Shown piece after piece: positions 1-8,333 of a stretch of 64,000 bases of DNA (position 1 is its first letter; every line of letters starts with the position of its first letter). Origin of the DNA: Actinomycetospora endophytica (GTDB taxonomy: Bacteria; Actinomycetota; Actinomycetes; Mycobacteriales; Pseudonocardiaceae); contig NZ_JAJNDB010000005.1 in NCBI RefSeq assembly GCF_021026375.1, positions 186,001 to 250,000 on the forward strand, read 5' to 3'. The position numbers and the translations under genes were made by a program. The notes below the pieces were generated by a model. That model was not told the origin of the DNA and searched no databases. It saw only the letters and a program-made list of their open reading frames with translations.

Positions 1-9
1 CGCGGGACG

Positions 10-840
10 ATGGCGCCCATGGACGGGGGTCGGGGATGGATGGCCCGCCTGCTGGCGGTGCTCGTGGTGACGGCCGGGGTGTCCGGCCTCGCGGCGGCGA
101 TGCTGCTCGACGGGTCCGCGGAGCAGGCGGTGCCCGCGCTGCTCGCCGCGGCCCGGCCCGCGGCGGAGGCGCCGGCCGAGGCCGTCCCGGCGGAGGCGCC
201 CGCTGCGGCGCCGGTCCCGGCGCCGGAGAAGGGCGGCGCTCCCGCCGTCCCGCCCCGGCTCGCGACGCTCCCCGCGCAGACGACCCAGGCGATCCTCGTC
301 GACTCGCCCTCCCCCGCCTCGACGACCGCGACGGTCTCGGCGTGGACCCGCACCGGCAGCGGCTGGACGGCGTTCGTCCCGCCGACGCCGGCCTCGCTCG
401 GGCGGGACGGGATGGGGCCGTCGAGCGAGCAGGTCGCGCGGAGCCCCGCCGGCACGTTCGGGATCTCGCAGGCGTTCGGCCGCGAGGCGAACCCGGGCAC
501 CGCGCTGCCCTACTCGCACGTCGGCCCGGACGACTGGTGGGTCGGTGACACCCGCAGCCCGCTCTACAACACCCACCAGACCTGCGCGCCCGGCCGCTGC
601 CCGTTCGACGAGCGGGCCTCCGAGAACCTGGAGGCCGCGGGCCACGCGTACGACCACGCGATCGTCATCGACGCGAACAGCGACCCGGTCCGGCCGGGCG
701 CCGGCTCGGCGTACTTCCTGCACATCGGCGGGGATCGCCCGACGGCGGGCTGCGTGGCGACCGACGAGGGCGACGTCATCACGATGCTGCGGTGGCTGAC
801 GCCCTCCGCGCACCCGATGATCAGCCTGGCGTCCGGCTGA
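10..840 (+). CDS. Secreted or membrane-anchored L,D-transpeptidase-like (YkuD) protein
   Basis: The 276-residue product has an N-terminal hydrophobic segment (about residues 12-34), an Ala/Pro-rich linker to about residue 80, and a C-terminal domain ending in a YkuD-like signature: His238 followed by Thr-Ala-Gly-Cys248-Val. In L,D-transpeptidases that Cys is the acyl-enzyme nucleophile and the His its partner, acting on peptidoglycan stem peptides outside the membrane. The family assignment rests on this motif and the exported architecture; overall similarity to typical YkuD enzymes looks modest, so the substrate is unknown. The reading frame is open to the window edge, so the true start could lie upstream of the ATG used here. 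The 3' end overlaps the convergent SNase-like gene by 20 nt. Confidence 0.7.
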   Translation: MAPMDGGRGWMARLLAVLVVTAGVSGLAAAMLLDGSAEQAVPALLAAARPAAEAPAEAVPAEAPAAAPVPAPEKGGAPAVPPRLATLPAQTTQAILVDSPSPASTTATVSAWTRTGSGWTAFVPPTPASLGRDGMGPSSEQVARSPAGTFGISQAFGREANPGTALPYSHVGPDDWWVGDTRSPLYNTHQTCAPGRCPFDERASENLEAAGHAYDHAIVIDANSDPVRPGAGSAYFLHIGGDRPTAGCVATDEGDVITMLRWLTPSAHPMISLASG

Positions 841-1474
841 GCGCCGAGGCGGCCGGGCGCGAGGAGGACTTCGACGGCGCGGTGGTGGCCGCCCCCGCCC
901 CGACACACGGCGGGCCCCAGAGCCCCCGGCCCGCGACACGGGCCCGGTCGGCGGCCGCGCGGACCGCGGGCATCCGCTCCGGCGGGGCGTCGGCGGCGTA
1001 GGTGCTGACGACGCCGGCCTCGGCGGCCAGCACCGCGTAGTCACCGGTGGACAGCGAGACCCACGCCAGCGCGCGGGAGAACCGGTCGGCCCGCCCGTCG
1101 CCGGCCAGGGTGACGGCCTGGCCGGCGAGGGTCCCGCGGGCGAACTGCAGGGCCTGGTCCGCGTAGCACCGGTCGGGCGGCTGGACGCCGAGCGCGCGCA
1201 CCCGCAGGACACGGCCGTCCTCGAGCCGCACGTCGATCGTCACCGGGTCGGCGACGGCGAGCACCGTCGCCGGGACCCCGCCGCGCGGATCGGGCGGGAG
1301 GACGCCGTCGGGCGCGACCGGGGCGGGCGGCGTGGCCGCGGCCGCCGCCGGCGGGTCCACCACCGGGCCGTCGTCACCGACCCGCACCGCGCCGGTCAGC
1401 ACGGCGACCGCGGCGATCAGACCGACCAGGCACGCCGCACCGAGGAGGATTCGGGCCGGCGTTCCGGTGTTCAC
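821..1474 (-). CDS. Membrane-anchored thermonuclease (SNase)-fold protein, probably inactive
   Basis: The 217-residue protein has an N-terminal membrane helix (about residues 7-28), a Pro/Ala linker, and a domain from about residue 65 to 190 with the SNase pattern: a beta strand containing DGRVLRVRALGV, a later RALAW segment and the C-terminal AGRGLWG motif. By eye alignment to staphylococcal nuclease, the calcium and catalytic carboxylates are not conserved: the LVDTPE segment reads GVQPPD and the DGDTV segment reads DPVTI, while the second catalytic Arg (SRALAW) remains. I infer an exported SNase-fold protein with little or no nuclease activity. It ends inside the preceding convergent gene. 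Confidence 0.65.
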   Translation of the reverse strand: MNTGTPARILLGAACLVGLIAAVAVLTGAVRVGDDGPVVDPPAAAAATPPAPVAPDGVLPPDPRGGVPATVLAVADPVTIDVRLEDGRVLRVRALGVQPPDRCYADQALQFARGTLAGQAVTLAGDGRADRFSRALAWVSLSTGDYAVLAAEAGVVSTYAADAPPERMPAVRAAADRARVAGRGLWGPPCVGAGAATTAPSKSSSRPAASALSRTPG

Positions 1475-1516
1475 GCACGTCAGTGTGACGCACGGTGAGA
1501 AGATCCTTGCATCAGG

Positions 1517-2779
1517 TCACCCCTGGTAGCGCCGGGTCCCGCACACGGGCAGGTTTCGGACGCCGAGCACCCCCCTCGGATAGGGGTGGAGTGCCTCCGG
1601 AGAGTCCGCGACAGGGGTGAGCGCCGCGTAGCGGGCGGTCAGCTCCTCCAGCGCGACGCGGCCCTCCAGGCGGGCCAACGGCGCCCCGAGGCAGAAGTGC
1701 ACCCCGTGACCGAACGCGGTCTGCGCGCCACCACCGATCCCCCGGTCCAGGACGAACGCGTCCGGGTCGGCGAAGGCCCGGTCGTCGTGGTTGGCCGAGA
1801 GCAGGGACGGCAGCACGAACCGGTCGGCGGGGATCGTCGTGCCGCCGATCTCGACCTCGTGCATCGTCACGCGGCCGGTCTGGGTGAACGGGCTCCGCAG
1901 CCGCAGCACCTCCTCGATCGCGGCGGGGACGAGCGTCGGGTCCTCCCCGAGCACGGTCCAGACGTCCCGGCCGTCCGGCAGCCGGTGGTCGTCGAAGGTC
2001 CGGAGCGCATTGCCGAGCAGCACCGTCGTCGTGATGTGCCCGGCGAGCAGCAGCAGGAGGGAGAAGTTGGCCGCCTCCTCGTCGTCGAGCAGCACCGGCG
2101 ACCCGTCGGTGACGACCTCGGCGGTGACCAGTGCGGTGATCAGGTCGTCGCCCGCGGTCCCGTCGGCGACGGCGGCGCGGTGCTCCTGGACCCGGGCGAC
2201 CAGGTACTCCCGGATGTCGGCCATCGCCGCCTGGACCCGCGGCCCGAGTTCGGGATCGGTCGGGTCGTCGACCTGCATCGAGAACAGCCGGTCGGCCCAG
2301 CCGCGGAACGTCTCGTGGTCGGACGCGGGCAGCCCGAGCATCTCGGCGATCACCGTGACCGGGAGCGGGAATGCGAGGGCGTCGACGAGGTCGAACTCGT
2401 CCGACGTGATGTCATCGAGCAGGCTGCGGGTGATCGCCCGGATCCGGGGCTCGAGCGCGGCGACGCGCTTCGGGGTGAACGCCGACGAGACCACCGCCCG
2501 CAGTCGGCGGTGCTCGGGCGGGTCGATCTGGGTGAGCATCCCCTTGTTGGCCTGCTTGGCGACGGGTGACAGGCGGCCGGAGTCCGACGAGAACGTCGCG
2601 GGGTCGCGGAGCACGGTGTGGACGTCGGCATGCCGGAACACGTGGTACATGCCGTAGCGGTCGCGCCAGACCGGGGACTCCTCGCGCATCCGGGCGAGCC
2701 AGGCCAGCAGGGCGGGCTCGTCGGTGGTCGGCGGGAGCGTGTGGTCGGCGGGGGCGAGCTCCGTCGTGGATTCGGTCAT
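1517..2779 (-). CDS. Cytochrome P450
   Basis: A 420-residue soluble bacterial P450 of usual length. The haem loop FGHGVHFCLGAPLARLEG carries the thiolate ligand Cys363; the I-helix has AGHITT (about residue 246) for oxygen activation, and the K-helix ExxR appears in EEVLRLR. The Ile-Thr-Thr variant of the usual AGxET helix is acceptable for the family. Its ATG overlaps the stop of the upstream TetR gene (ATGA), so the two are translationally coupled and the P450 is probably under that repressor. No ferredoxin or reductase adjoins it; the FAD reductase at 26.3-27.5 kb could serve it in trans. The substrate cannot be read from sequence. Confidence 0.93.
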   Translation of the reverse strand: MTESTTELAPADHTLPPTTDEPALLAWLARMREESPVWRDRYGMYHVFRHADVHTVLRDPATFSSDSGRLSPVAKQANKGMLTQIDPPEHRRLRAVVSSAFTPKRVAALEPRIRAITRSLLDDITSDEFDLVDALAFPLPVTVIAEMLGLPASDHETFRGWADRLFSMQVDDPTDPELGPRVQAAMADIREYLVARVQEHRAAVADGTAGDDLITALVTAEVVTDGSPVLLDDEEAANFSLLLLLAGHITTTVLLGNALRTFDDHRLPDGRDVWTVLGEDPTLVPAAIEEVLRLRSPFTQTGRVTMHEVEIGGTTIPADRFVLPSLLSANHDDRAFADPDAFVLDRGIGGGAQTAFGHGVHFCLGAPLARLEGRVALEELTARYAALTPVADSPEALHPYPRGVLGVRNLPVCGTRRYQG

Positions 2780-3471
2780 GACCCCTCCTCGGGGGCGTCC
2801 GGGAGCGACCGGCTCATCTGGTCGAGCAGGTCGGAGTACTGGGCGTCGATCTCCGCGGCCACGATCGCGAGGGCGTCGGGGCCGGGGAGCTCGGCGGGTT
2901 CGAAGGCGCGCCGGATGACGAGGCCGAGGGCGGCGGCGCGGTCGGTGAGCTCGGCACCGCCGGCGAGGTCGTCGCCGACGAAGAACCCGAGTGTGGTGGC
3001 GGCGAGGCGGTAGTACAGCGACGGATCGCCGGCCGGGTCGTCGGCGAGCAGCCCGTGGCGGTACAGCAGCCCGAGGTGCTGCGGCTGGTGCGCCGCCGCG
3101 CCGACGGCCACCGCCCGGCCGATCTTGGTGTCCGACGCGAGGGCGCCGAGCAGCGCCACGTCGCCGGTGTAGAGCGCCCGCGCGAGCGGCCGGCGCATGA
3201 TCGTCAGGAACGACTCGGCCAGGGTGCGGTGGAGCACGACGTGCCCGGGGTCGGCCCGCAGCGCCGCCACGTGGGCCCGTCCGACGGCGATCCCCTCGCG
3301 CACCAGCACTGCCCCGAAGAGCTCCAGCTTGCTCGGCCAGTGCAGGTAGACCGTGCCCTTCCCGACGCCGGCCCGGGCCGCGACGTCGGCGATGGTCACC
3401 TTCCGGTAGCCGAAGGTCACCAGGAGTTCGCCGGCCGCGTCGAGGACGCGGTTCGCGCGCTCGTCGCTCAT
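2776..3471 (-). CDS. TetR family transcriptional regulator
   Basis: The 231-residue protein has an N-terminal TetR DNA-binding domain: a helix-turn-helix around residues 24-45 (TIADVAARAGVGKGTVYLHWPSK) followed by a helical ligand-binding and dimerisation region. The ATG is preceded by a strong ribosome site (GGGAGGAGG, 6 nt away). It forms a two-gene unit with the downstream P450, whose start overlaps its stop by 4 nt. A 27-bp inverted repeat just upstream is a plausible autoregulatory operator. The inducer is probably the P450 substrate or a related compound (inference). Confidence 0.92.
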   Translation of the reverse strand: MSDERANRVLDAAGELLVTFGYRKVTIADVAARAGVGKGTVYLHWPSKLELFGAVLVREGIAVGRAHVAALRADPGHVVLHRTLAESFLTIMRRPLARALYTGDVALLGALASDTKIGRAVAVGAAAHQPQHLGLLYRHGLLADDPAGDPSLYYRLAATTLGFFVGDDLAGGAELTDRAAALGLVIRRAFEPAELPGPDALAIVAAEIDAQYSDLLDQMSRSLPDAPEEGS

Positions 3472-3489
3472 GGCGAGCCTCCTCCCTGT

Positions 3490-3516
3490 TGTGACCAGTT
3501 TTCGATTCTGGTCACA
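3490..3516. promoter_or_regulatory. Candidate TetR operator upstream of TetR-P450
   Basis: Perfect 9-bp inverted repeat TGTGACCAG / CTGGTCACA with a 9-bp AT-rich spacer. It starts 19 bp upstream of the TetR start codon and lies between that gene and the divergent quinone oxidoreductase, so it could control both. Arm length and symmetry suit a TetR dimer site. Confidence 0.6.
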
Positions 3517-3620
3517 GGGTCACGGTAGACCTGGTCGGCCCACCCGGGAAGAGATGCGGACCGGCGTCCGTGGCGGCACGATCACCGGGGGCGAGCGACG
3601 CGACGGGAGATCAACAGAGC

Positions 3621-4607
3621 ATGACGAGGACGGTGCGGTTCTCCGAGCTGGGCGAGCCCGAGGTGCTCCGGATCGAGGAGGTGCCCGACCCGGCACCCGG
3701 GCCGGGCGAGCTCGTCGTCGACGTCGCGGCGATCGGGCTCAACCGGGCGGAGTCGATGTTCCGGCGGGGCCGCTACATCGAGGAGACGACGCTCCCGGCG
3801 GGCCTGGGGTACGAGTGCAGCGGCACGGTCTCGGCGCTCGGCGACGGCGTGACCCGGTTCGCGGTCGGCGACCGGGTCAGCGTCGTGCCGGGCTTCTCGA
3901 TGAACGACTACACGGTCTACGCCGACCGCGCCCTCGTCCCCGCCCGCGCCGTCGTGCCGCTGCCGGAGACCACCAGCTGGGTCGACGGCGCCGCGGTGTG
4001 GATGCCGTTCCTCGTCGGCTACGGCGGGCTCGTCGAGACCGGCGGGCTGCGCGCCGGCGACCACGTGCTCATCACCGCGGCGACCTCGAGCGTCGGGCTG
4101 GCGGCGATCGCGGTGGCGAACCGGGTGGGCGCGACCCCGATCGCGACCTCGCGGTCGTCGTCGAAGGCGCAGCCGCTCCTCGACGCCGGCGCGGCCCACG
4201 TCGTCGCGACCGAGGAGGAGGACCTGGTGGCGCGGGTGCTGGAGATCACCGGCGGGCGGGGCGTGGAGCACGTGTTCGACGCGATCGCCGGTCCCGGGGT
4301 CGCCGACCTGGCGAAGGTGACCGCGACGGGCGGGATCCTCACCATCCACGGGCTGCTCTCCGGGCAGCCCACGATCTTTCCCGCCGAGACGCTGCCGGAT
4401 CTCTGGATGCGGAGCTATACCCTCTTCGCGATGACCTACGACGAGGAACGGTTGCGACGGGCAGGGGCGTTCGTGGGCGCGGGACTGCGGTCCGGCGACT
4501 TCCGCCCTCAGGTGGACCGGGTGTTCTCCGGGCTCGGGACGATCGTCGAGGCGCACACGTACCTGGAGTCGAACGCCCAGGTCGGGAAGATCGTGGTGAC
4601 CCCGTGA
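3621..4607 (+). CDS. Zinc-independent quinone oxidoreductase / MDR alcohol dehydrogenase-like
   Basis: A 328-residue medium-chain reductase. The N-terminal GroES-like half contains the quinone-reductase signature around GYECSGTVSALGDGV, and the NAD(P)H Rossmann half has an ITAATSSVGLAAIAVANRVG motif (about residue 155). Structural-zinc cysteines are absent, as in zeta-crystallin-type NADPH:quinone or enoyl reductases. The ATG at 3621 is chosen because the conserved domain starts immediately after it (MTRTVRFSELGEPEVLRI); an upstream in-frame ATG adds 17 unconserved residues. It is divergent from the TetR gene and coupled by a 4-nt overlap to the phosphotransferase that follows. Confidence 0.88.
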   Translation: MTRTVRFSELGEPEVLRIEEVPDPAPGPGELVVDVAAIGLNRAESMFRRGRYIEETTLPAGLGYECSGTVSALGDGVTRFAVGDRVSVVPGFSMNDYTVYADRALVPARAVVPLPETTSWVDGAAVWMPFLVGYGGLVETGGLRAGDHVLITAATSSVGLAAIAVANRVGATPIATSRSSSKAQPLLDAGAAHVVATEEEDLVARVLEITGGRGVEHVFDAIAGPGVADLAKVTATGGILTIHGLLSGQPTIFPAETLPDLWMRSYTLFAMTYDEERLRRAGAFVGAGLRSGDFRPQVDRVFSGLGTIVEAHTYLESNAQVGKIVVTP

Positions 4608-5635
4608 GCATCAGTGGCGACCCCGGCGTCCCCGACCCCGCCGTCGAGTGGTTCTACCGCTCGGTGCCCAGCATCGCGGGTGAGGTGGCGTTCAAGCGCA
4701 TCACGGGCGGGCGCTCGAACCTCACCTACCGGGTCACCGACGAGGCGGGCACCACGTGGGCGCTGCGCCGGCAGCCTCTCGGCGGGGTGCTCGAGACCGC
4801 CCACGACATGGGCCGGGAGTGGCGCTTCCTCTCCGCGCTGGCGCCGACCGACGTCCCGGTCCCGCAGCCGGTGGCGTTCTGCGACGACCACGACGTGGCC
4901 GGGGTCGACTTCTACGTCATGGACTTCGCGCCGGGCCGGGTGCTGAACAGCCCGGCGGACGCGGACTGGGTGACGACGACGGAGCAGAAGACCCGGATCG
5001 GCGAGTCGACGATGGACGTGCTCGCCGCCCTGCACGCCGTCGACCCGGCCGAGGTCGGGCTGGACGACCTCGCGCGCCCCGGGAACTTCGTCGAGCGCCA
5101 GCTGCGGCGCTGGCACCGGCAGGCCCACGCCTCGGCGATCGAGGACCTCACCGCGATCGACGCCGCCCACGCCGCGCTGTCCGAGCGGATCCCGGAGGCG
5201 CCCGCGAACCGCATCGCGCACGGCGACTACCGCAGCGGCAACATCTCCTACACCGAGGACGGTCAGGCGGCCGCGGTGTTCGACTGGGAGCTCGCGACGA
5301 TCGGCGACCCGTACTGCGACCTCGGGCACGTGCTCGTCTCCTGGTCGCAGCCCGGCGACGCGGTGCCCGCGGCGCTGCCCAACCCCACCGAGGCCGGCGG
5401 GTTCCCGACCCGGGAGGACCTGCTCGCCCGCTACGAGTCGGCGACCGGCACGAAGCTGCCGGACATCGACTTCTACATCGCGTTCGCGCGGTGGCGGGCG
5501 GCGTGCATCCACGCCGGGGTCTGGACCCGCTACCAGGCGGGCGACATGGGCGAGGACGCCGACGCCGACGAGGTGACCGGCCCGGAGGCGATCACCCTGC
5601 AGGCCGAGGCGGCACTGGCGCAGCTGGGCATGTGA
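4604..5635 (+). CDS. Phosphotransferase family protein (APH/ACAD10-type kinase fold)
   Basis: The 343-residue protein has the aminoglycoside phosphotransferase/choline-kinase fold: a nucleotide-binding N-lobe with GGRSNLTYRV, the catalytic Brenner motif HGDYRSGN (about residue 205) and the metal-binding segment VFDWELATIGDPYCDLGH. This subgroup resembles the kinase domain of ACAD10/11, which phosphorylates hydroxyacyl-CoA substrates for dehydrogenation; that role is inferred. It is not expected to confer drug resistance. The GTG start overlaps the preceding stop (GTGA). The stop codon lies within the first bases of a 40-nt palindrome. Confidence 0.85.
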   Translation: MSISGDPGVPDPAVEWFYRSVPSIAGEVAFKRITGGRSNLTYRVTDEAGTTWALRRQPLGGVLETAHDMGREWRFLSALAPTDVPVPQPVAFCDDHDVAGVDFYVMDFAPGRVLNSPADADWVTTTEQKTRIGESTMDVLAALHAVDPAEVGLDDLARPGNFVERQLRRWHRQAHASAIEDLTAIDAAHAALSERIPEAPANRIAHGDYRSGNISYTEDGQAAAVFDWELATIGDPYCDLGHVLVSWSQPGDAVPAALPNPTEAGGFPTREDLLARYESATGTKLPDIDFYIAFARWRAACIHAGVWTRYQAGDMGEDADADEVTGPEAITLQAEAALAQLGM

Positions 5636-5671
5636 GTGGAATTGGACGTCCTGACGTCCAATTCCACTCAC
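5632..5671. repeat. 40-nt intergenic palindrome, copy 1 (perfect)
   Basis: The left arm is GTGAGTGGAATTGGACGTC, the centre CT, and the right arm its exact reverse complement (19-2-19). It lies between convergent genes and contributes to both stop codons: the phosphotransferase ends in its left GTGA and the DUF2156 gene ends in CTCAC read from the other strand. Probably a bidirectional terminator or a mobile palindromic repeat. Confidence 0.9.
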
Positions 5672-7812
5672 GTGCGCGTGAGCGCCAGCAGCTCCTTGAC
5701 GCCGGCGTCGGGCAGATAGGCACGCCCGATCCCGAGACCGACCCGCGGCAGGTCGCCCTCGTCGCGGTACACCAGGTACATCGGCTCGTGGCGCGGGCGG
5801 AACTTGGCCTTGAACTGGTGCAGCGAGCGGAAGCCGTAGTACGGCTCGAGCAGCGCGCCGAGCTGGTCGAGCAGCCGGTCGAGCACCGGCTCCGTCGCCT
5901 CGGGGTCGCGCTGCGAGCGGGCGAGCGGCGCCCCGGACAGTGAGACGAACCGGGCGCCCTCGGCCTGGAAGGTCAGGCACGCCGAGGCGATGAGGTACTC
6001 CACGACCGCCCGGAACCCCTCGTTGCGGCGGCGCATGACGTCGAGCGTCCAGCCCACGATCTCCCGGTCCGGCCCGTAGACCGGCAGCCACGACGTGACG
6101 CCGTGGACGGTGCCGTCGGCGTCGATCGCGAGCCCGGTGCGCACCTCGGAGTCGAGCGCCTCCTCGACCCCGCCGAGGGTGAAGCCCATCTCCGGCAGCC
6201 CCTTGTCCCCGACCCACTCCTCGGAGATCGCCCGAACCTGCGCCACGAGGGCTCGCGGCTCCTCGGACAGGTGCACCATGTGGTGCTCGATGCCGGACTT
6301 GTCGGCCCGGTTGAACGCACTGCGCACCGCCTGCCAGCGCTTGCCGGAGAACTCCAGGCCCTCGAGGTCGATCAGCGTGTCCTCGGCGACCTGCAGCGCG
6401 CGCCACCCCTGCGCCCGGGCCGCGTCGGCCAGCGCCGGCGTCGTCGAGAACAGGCACGGGACCCAGCCGGAGCGTTCGGCCAGCGTCCCGAAGTCGGTCA
6501 GGGCGCCGCCGAGGTCCGCGGGCGCGACCACCGGGTCCCCGAGCGCGACCGCGACACCCGCGTGCACCCGGTAGGCGACGATCCCGTCGCCGGTGGCGAG
6601 GTAGCGGTTCTCCGGCCAGGTCGTCATCCACGAGATCGTCGAGCCGCCGTGGGTGTGCAGGGCCAGCCGGGCGGCCCGCGGGCCGATCGTCGGCCCGCCC
6701 CGGCGCCGCAGCGCGCGCCGGGACGGCACCGCGAACGCCGAGCGCCCGACGACGAGCCACACGAGCAGCGCGGTCCAGAGGACCGCGTTGGGCACGAACA
6801 CGGCGAGGCCGATGAGCTCGAGCTGGTCCACCTGGTCCGTGGCGTGGGCGTAGATCACCGCGACGATCACGACGATCCCCACCAGGGCGTAGAACCCGCC
6901 GAGCACCAGGCTGACCACCCAGGCCGGCCGCCGCCCCCGTCGCAACCCCTCGGCGAGCAGCAGCGAGATCACGACCGAGATGACGGTCTCCACCACACTC
7001 GAGTCGGGAAAGGTGTCGCCGAGCGGCCCGATGATCGGCACGACGAACGTGATGACCCGGATGGCCGCGATGACGACGAGCCCGACGGCGGCGACGAGGC
7101 GCCACTCCCGCCGGCCCGCATGCGTGTGGGCGGGGGCGGGCGCCGCGGTCGGGCCGGCGAGCCGGCGCGCGAGCGGCAGCGCGAGGACCAGCGCGAGCGT
7201 GTGCTCGACGTCGGCGAGCCCGCCGAGGAAGAGCAGCCCCACGAGCGCGACCCCGACGAGGACCAGCCGCAGGCGCAGCCGCCACGGCGCGTGCAGGGTG
7301 GCCGCGCCCATCGCGAGCGCGGCGAACATGCCCGCGGAGAAGCCGGTGTCGAGGTCCCCCGCGAGCCGGCCGGCCCAGACCCAGGGGGTCGCCGCGAGGG
7401 CCAGGACCAACGCCGTCGTCAGGAGTACGGCGGCGAGCTGGAACGCGACGGTGACCAGGGCCGTGCGCCGCGTCCCGCAGCGCAGCTCCACCCAGCCGAC
7501 CGCGACCGCGAACAGGCCGAGCGTGAGCACGTACAGGGCGGGGGTGCCGGCGAGCAGGGCGCCGGTCACGAGCGTCCAGACGTGCCCGGCGAGCAGCGCG
7601 GGTGGGCCGTAGGCCAGGTCGATCGCGCCGGGCCGGCCGGACACCGGCGACCAGAACGCCCCGGTGACGAGCCCGGCGACCACCATCGCCGCGACGACGG
7701 TGGCCGTGAACGGCACCCGCCGCACGACGCCGACGACCCGCCGTCCGCGCCGCGCCCACACCTCGCGCCGCGGGGGTCCGGCGGCCTCCTCCGGTGCGGT
7801 CGTCACCGACAT
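5668..7812 (-). CDS. Rhomboid-like membrane protein fused to DUF2156 aminoacyl-phosphatidylglycerol synthase-like domain
   Basis: The 714-residue protein starts with a polytopic membrane half (about residues 35-360; around ten hydrophobic helices, the first part rhomboid-like) and ends in a GNAT-fold DUF2156 domain (about 380-710) of the MprF/LysX type, with motifs such as STISWMTTWPENRY, FSGKRWQAVRSAFNRA and LEPYYGFRSLHQFKAKFRP. Relatives move an aminoacyl group from tRNA to phosphatidylglycerol, giving cationic lipid. The lipid and amino acid used here are unknown. The ATG at 7812 is preferred over one 7 codons upstream because AGGGAG lies 5 nt before it. The last codon and stop come from the 40-nt palindrome. 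Confidence 0.8.
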   Translation of the reverse strand: MSVTTAPEEAAGPPRREVWARRGRRVVGVVRRVPFTATVVAAMVVAGLVTGAFWSPVSGRPGAIDLAYGPPALLAGHVWTLVTGALLAGTPALYVLTLGLFAVAVGWVELRCGTRRTALVTVAFQLAAVLLTTALVLALAATPWVWAGRLAGDLDTGFSAGMFAALAMGAATLHAPWRLRLRLVLVGVALVGLLFLGGLADVEHTLALVLALPLARRLAGPTAAPAPAHTHAGRREWRLVAAVGLVVIAAIRVITFVVPIIGPLGDTFPDSSVVETVISVVISLLLAEGLRRGRRPAWVVSLVLGGFYALVGIVVIVAVIYAHATDQVDQLELIGLAVFVPNAVLWTALLVWLVVGRSAFAVPSRRALRRRGGPTIGPRAARLALHTHGGSTISWMTTWPENRYLATGDGIVAYRVHAGVAVALGDPVVAPADLGGALTDFGTLAERSGWVPCLFSTTPALADAARAQGWRALQVAEDTLIDLEGLEFSGKRWQAVRSAFNRADKSGIEHHMVHLSEEPRALVAQVRAISEEWVGDKGLPEMGFTLGGVEEALDSEVRTGLAIDADGTVHGVTSWLPVYGPDREIVGWTLDVMRRRNEGFRAVVEYLIASACLTFQAEGARFVSLSGAPLARSQRDPEATEPVLDRLLDQLGALLEPYYGFRSLHQFKAKFRPRHEPMYLVYRDEGDLPRVGLGIGRAYLPDAGVKELLALTRT

Positions 7813-8094
7813 GTCTGCTCCCTCGAGGATCACCCGCAGCGATCACACTGACCCGAACGAGGGTCGGTGCGGTCTCAGTGTCCGAGATCTCCGGAGCGAA
7901 GACAACGCTCGGTCATCGACAGTGCGGCGGCTCCGCGGGCGGCGATGCAGCTCACGCGGTGCGCGCGGTCACGATGCGGCCTGCACGGCACCGGTATCGG
8001 GAAACCATCACCGGTCAGCCGGGTTCGGCGCCGAACCCGACGACGTTCCCCGACCCGTCGCCACGGCGGCCAGCATCCACCGGAGGTACTGGAG

Positions 8095-8286
8095 ATGCTC
8101 GGTATCTGCGCCTACTGCCATGCGGTGCGCCCGGGGCGCCTCACCCCGGTCGCGCACACCGACACCTGCCCGACCGGCGCGCGCCCCGCCACCTACCTCG
8201 ACCGGGACGACCGCCTGTTCTTCCGGCACCCCGACCTCGTCGAGCTCGACCTGGCGACGGCCGCCTGGTGGCCAGAGGTGCGCTGA
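8095..8286 (+). CDS. Small Cys-rich protein with possible zinc-binding CxxC...HxxxC pattern
   Basis: A 63-residue product. CAYC (residues 5-8) and HTDTC (about 22-26) form a possible CCHC metal knuckle, followed by an acidic, Trp-containing tail. The start is supported by GGAGG 8 nt before the ATG; the frame extends 76 codons upstream but that part is Arg-rich, unlike a protein, and lacks a ribosome site. I do not recognise the family. The last residues (PEVR) and stop are encoded by the outer flank of palindrome copy 2 (AGAGGTGCGCTGA), so the repeat has shaped its C-terminus. Confidence 0.55.
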   Translation: MLGICAYCHAVRPGRLTPVAHTDTCPTGARPATYLDRDDRLFFRHPDLVELDLATAAWWPEVR

Positions 8287-8293
8287 CGCGCTC

Positions 8294-8333
8294 GTGAGCA
8301 CTAAGTGACGCCTGGGCGTCAATTTGTGCTCAC
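8294..8333. repeat. 40-nt intergenic palindrome, copy 2
   Basis: The left arm is GTGAGCACTAAGTGACGCC, the centre TG and the right arm complementary with two mismatches (19-2-19). It sits between the convergent small Cys-rich gene and the benzoate-CoA ligase gene; the ligase stop codon TGA lies inside its right GTGAG end. Confidence 0.88.

Noticed and set aside
4604-5635. Aminoglycoside resistance gene
   Set aside because: The kinase-fold protein is of the ACAD10-like subgroup linked to acyl-CoA metabolism and is coupled to an oxidoreductase; no sign of a resistance context.
4508-7846. Very long minus-strand open frame (over 1,100 codons) across the phosphotransferase and DUF2156 genes
   Set aside because: Its translation is Arg/Gly/Pro-rich without any domain. 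It is in another frame of two well-supported genes; such shadows are expected at this GC content.
7867-8094. Longer version of the small Cys-rich protein
   Set aside because: The upstream 76 codons are Arg/Ser-rich and lack a ribosome site; GGAGG stands 8 nt before the internal ATG.
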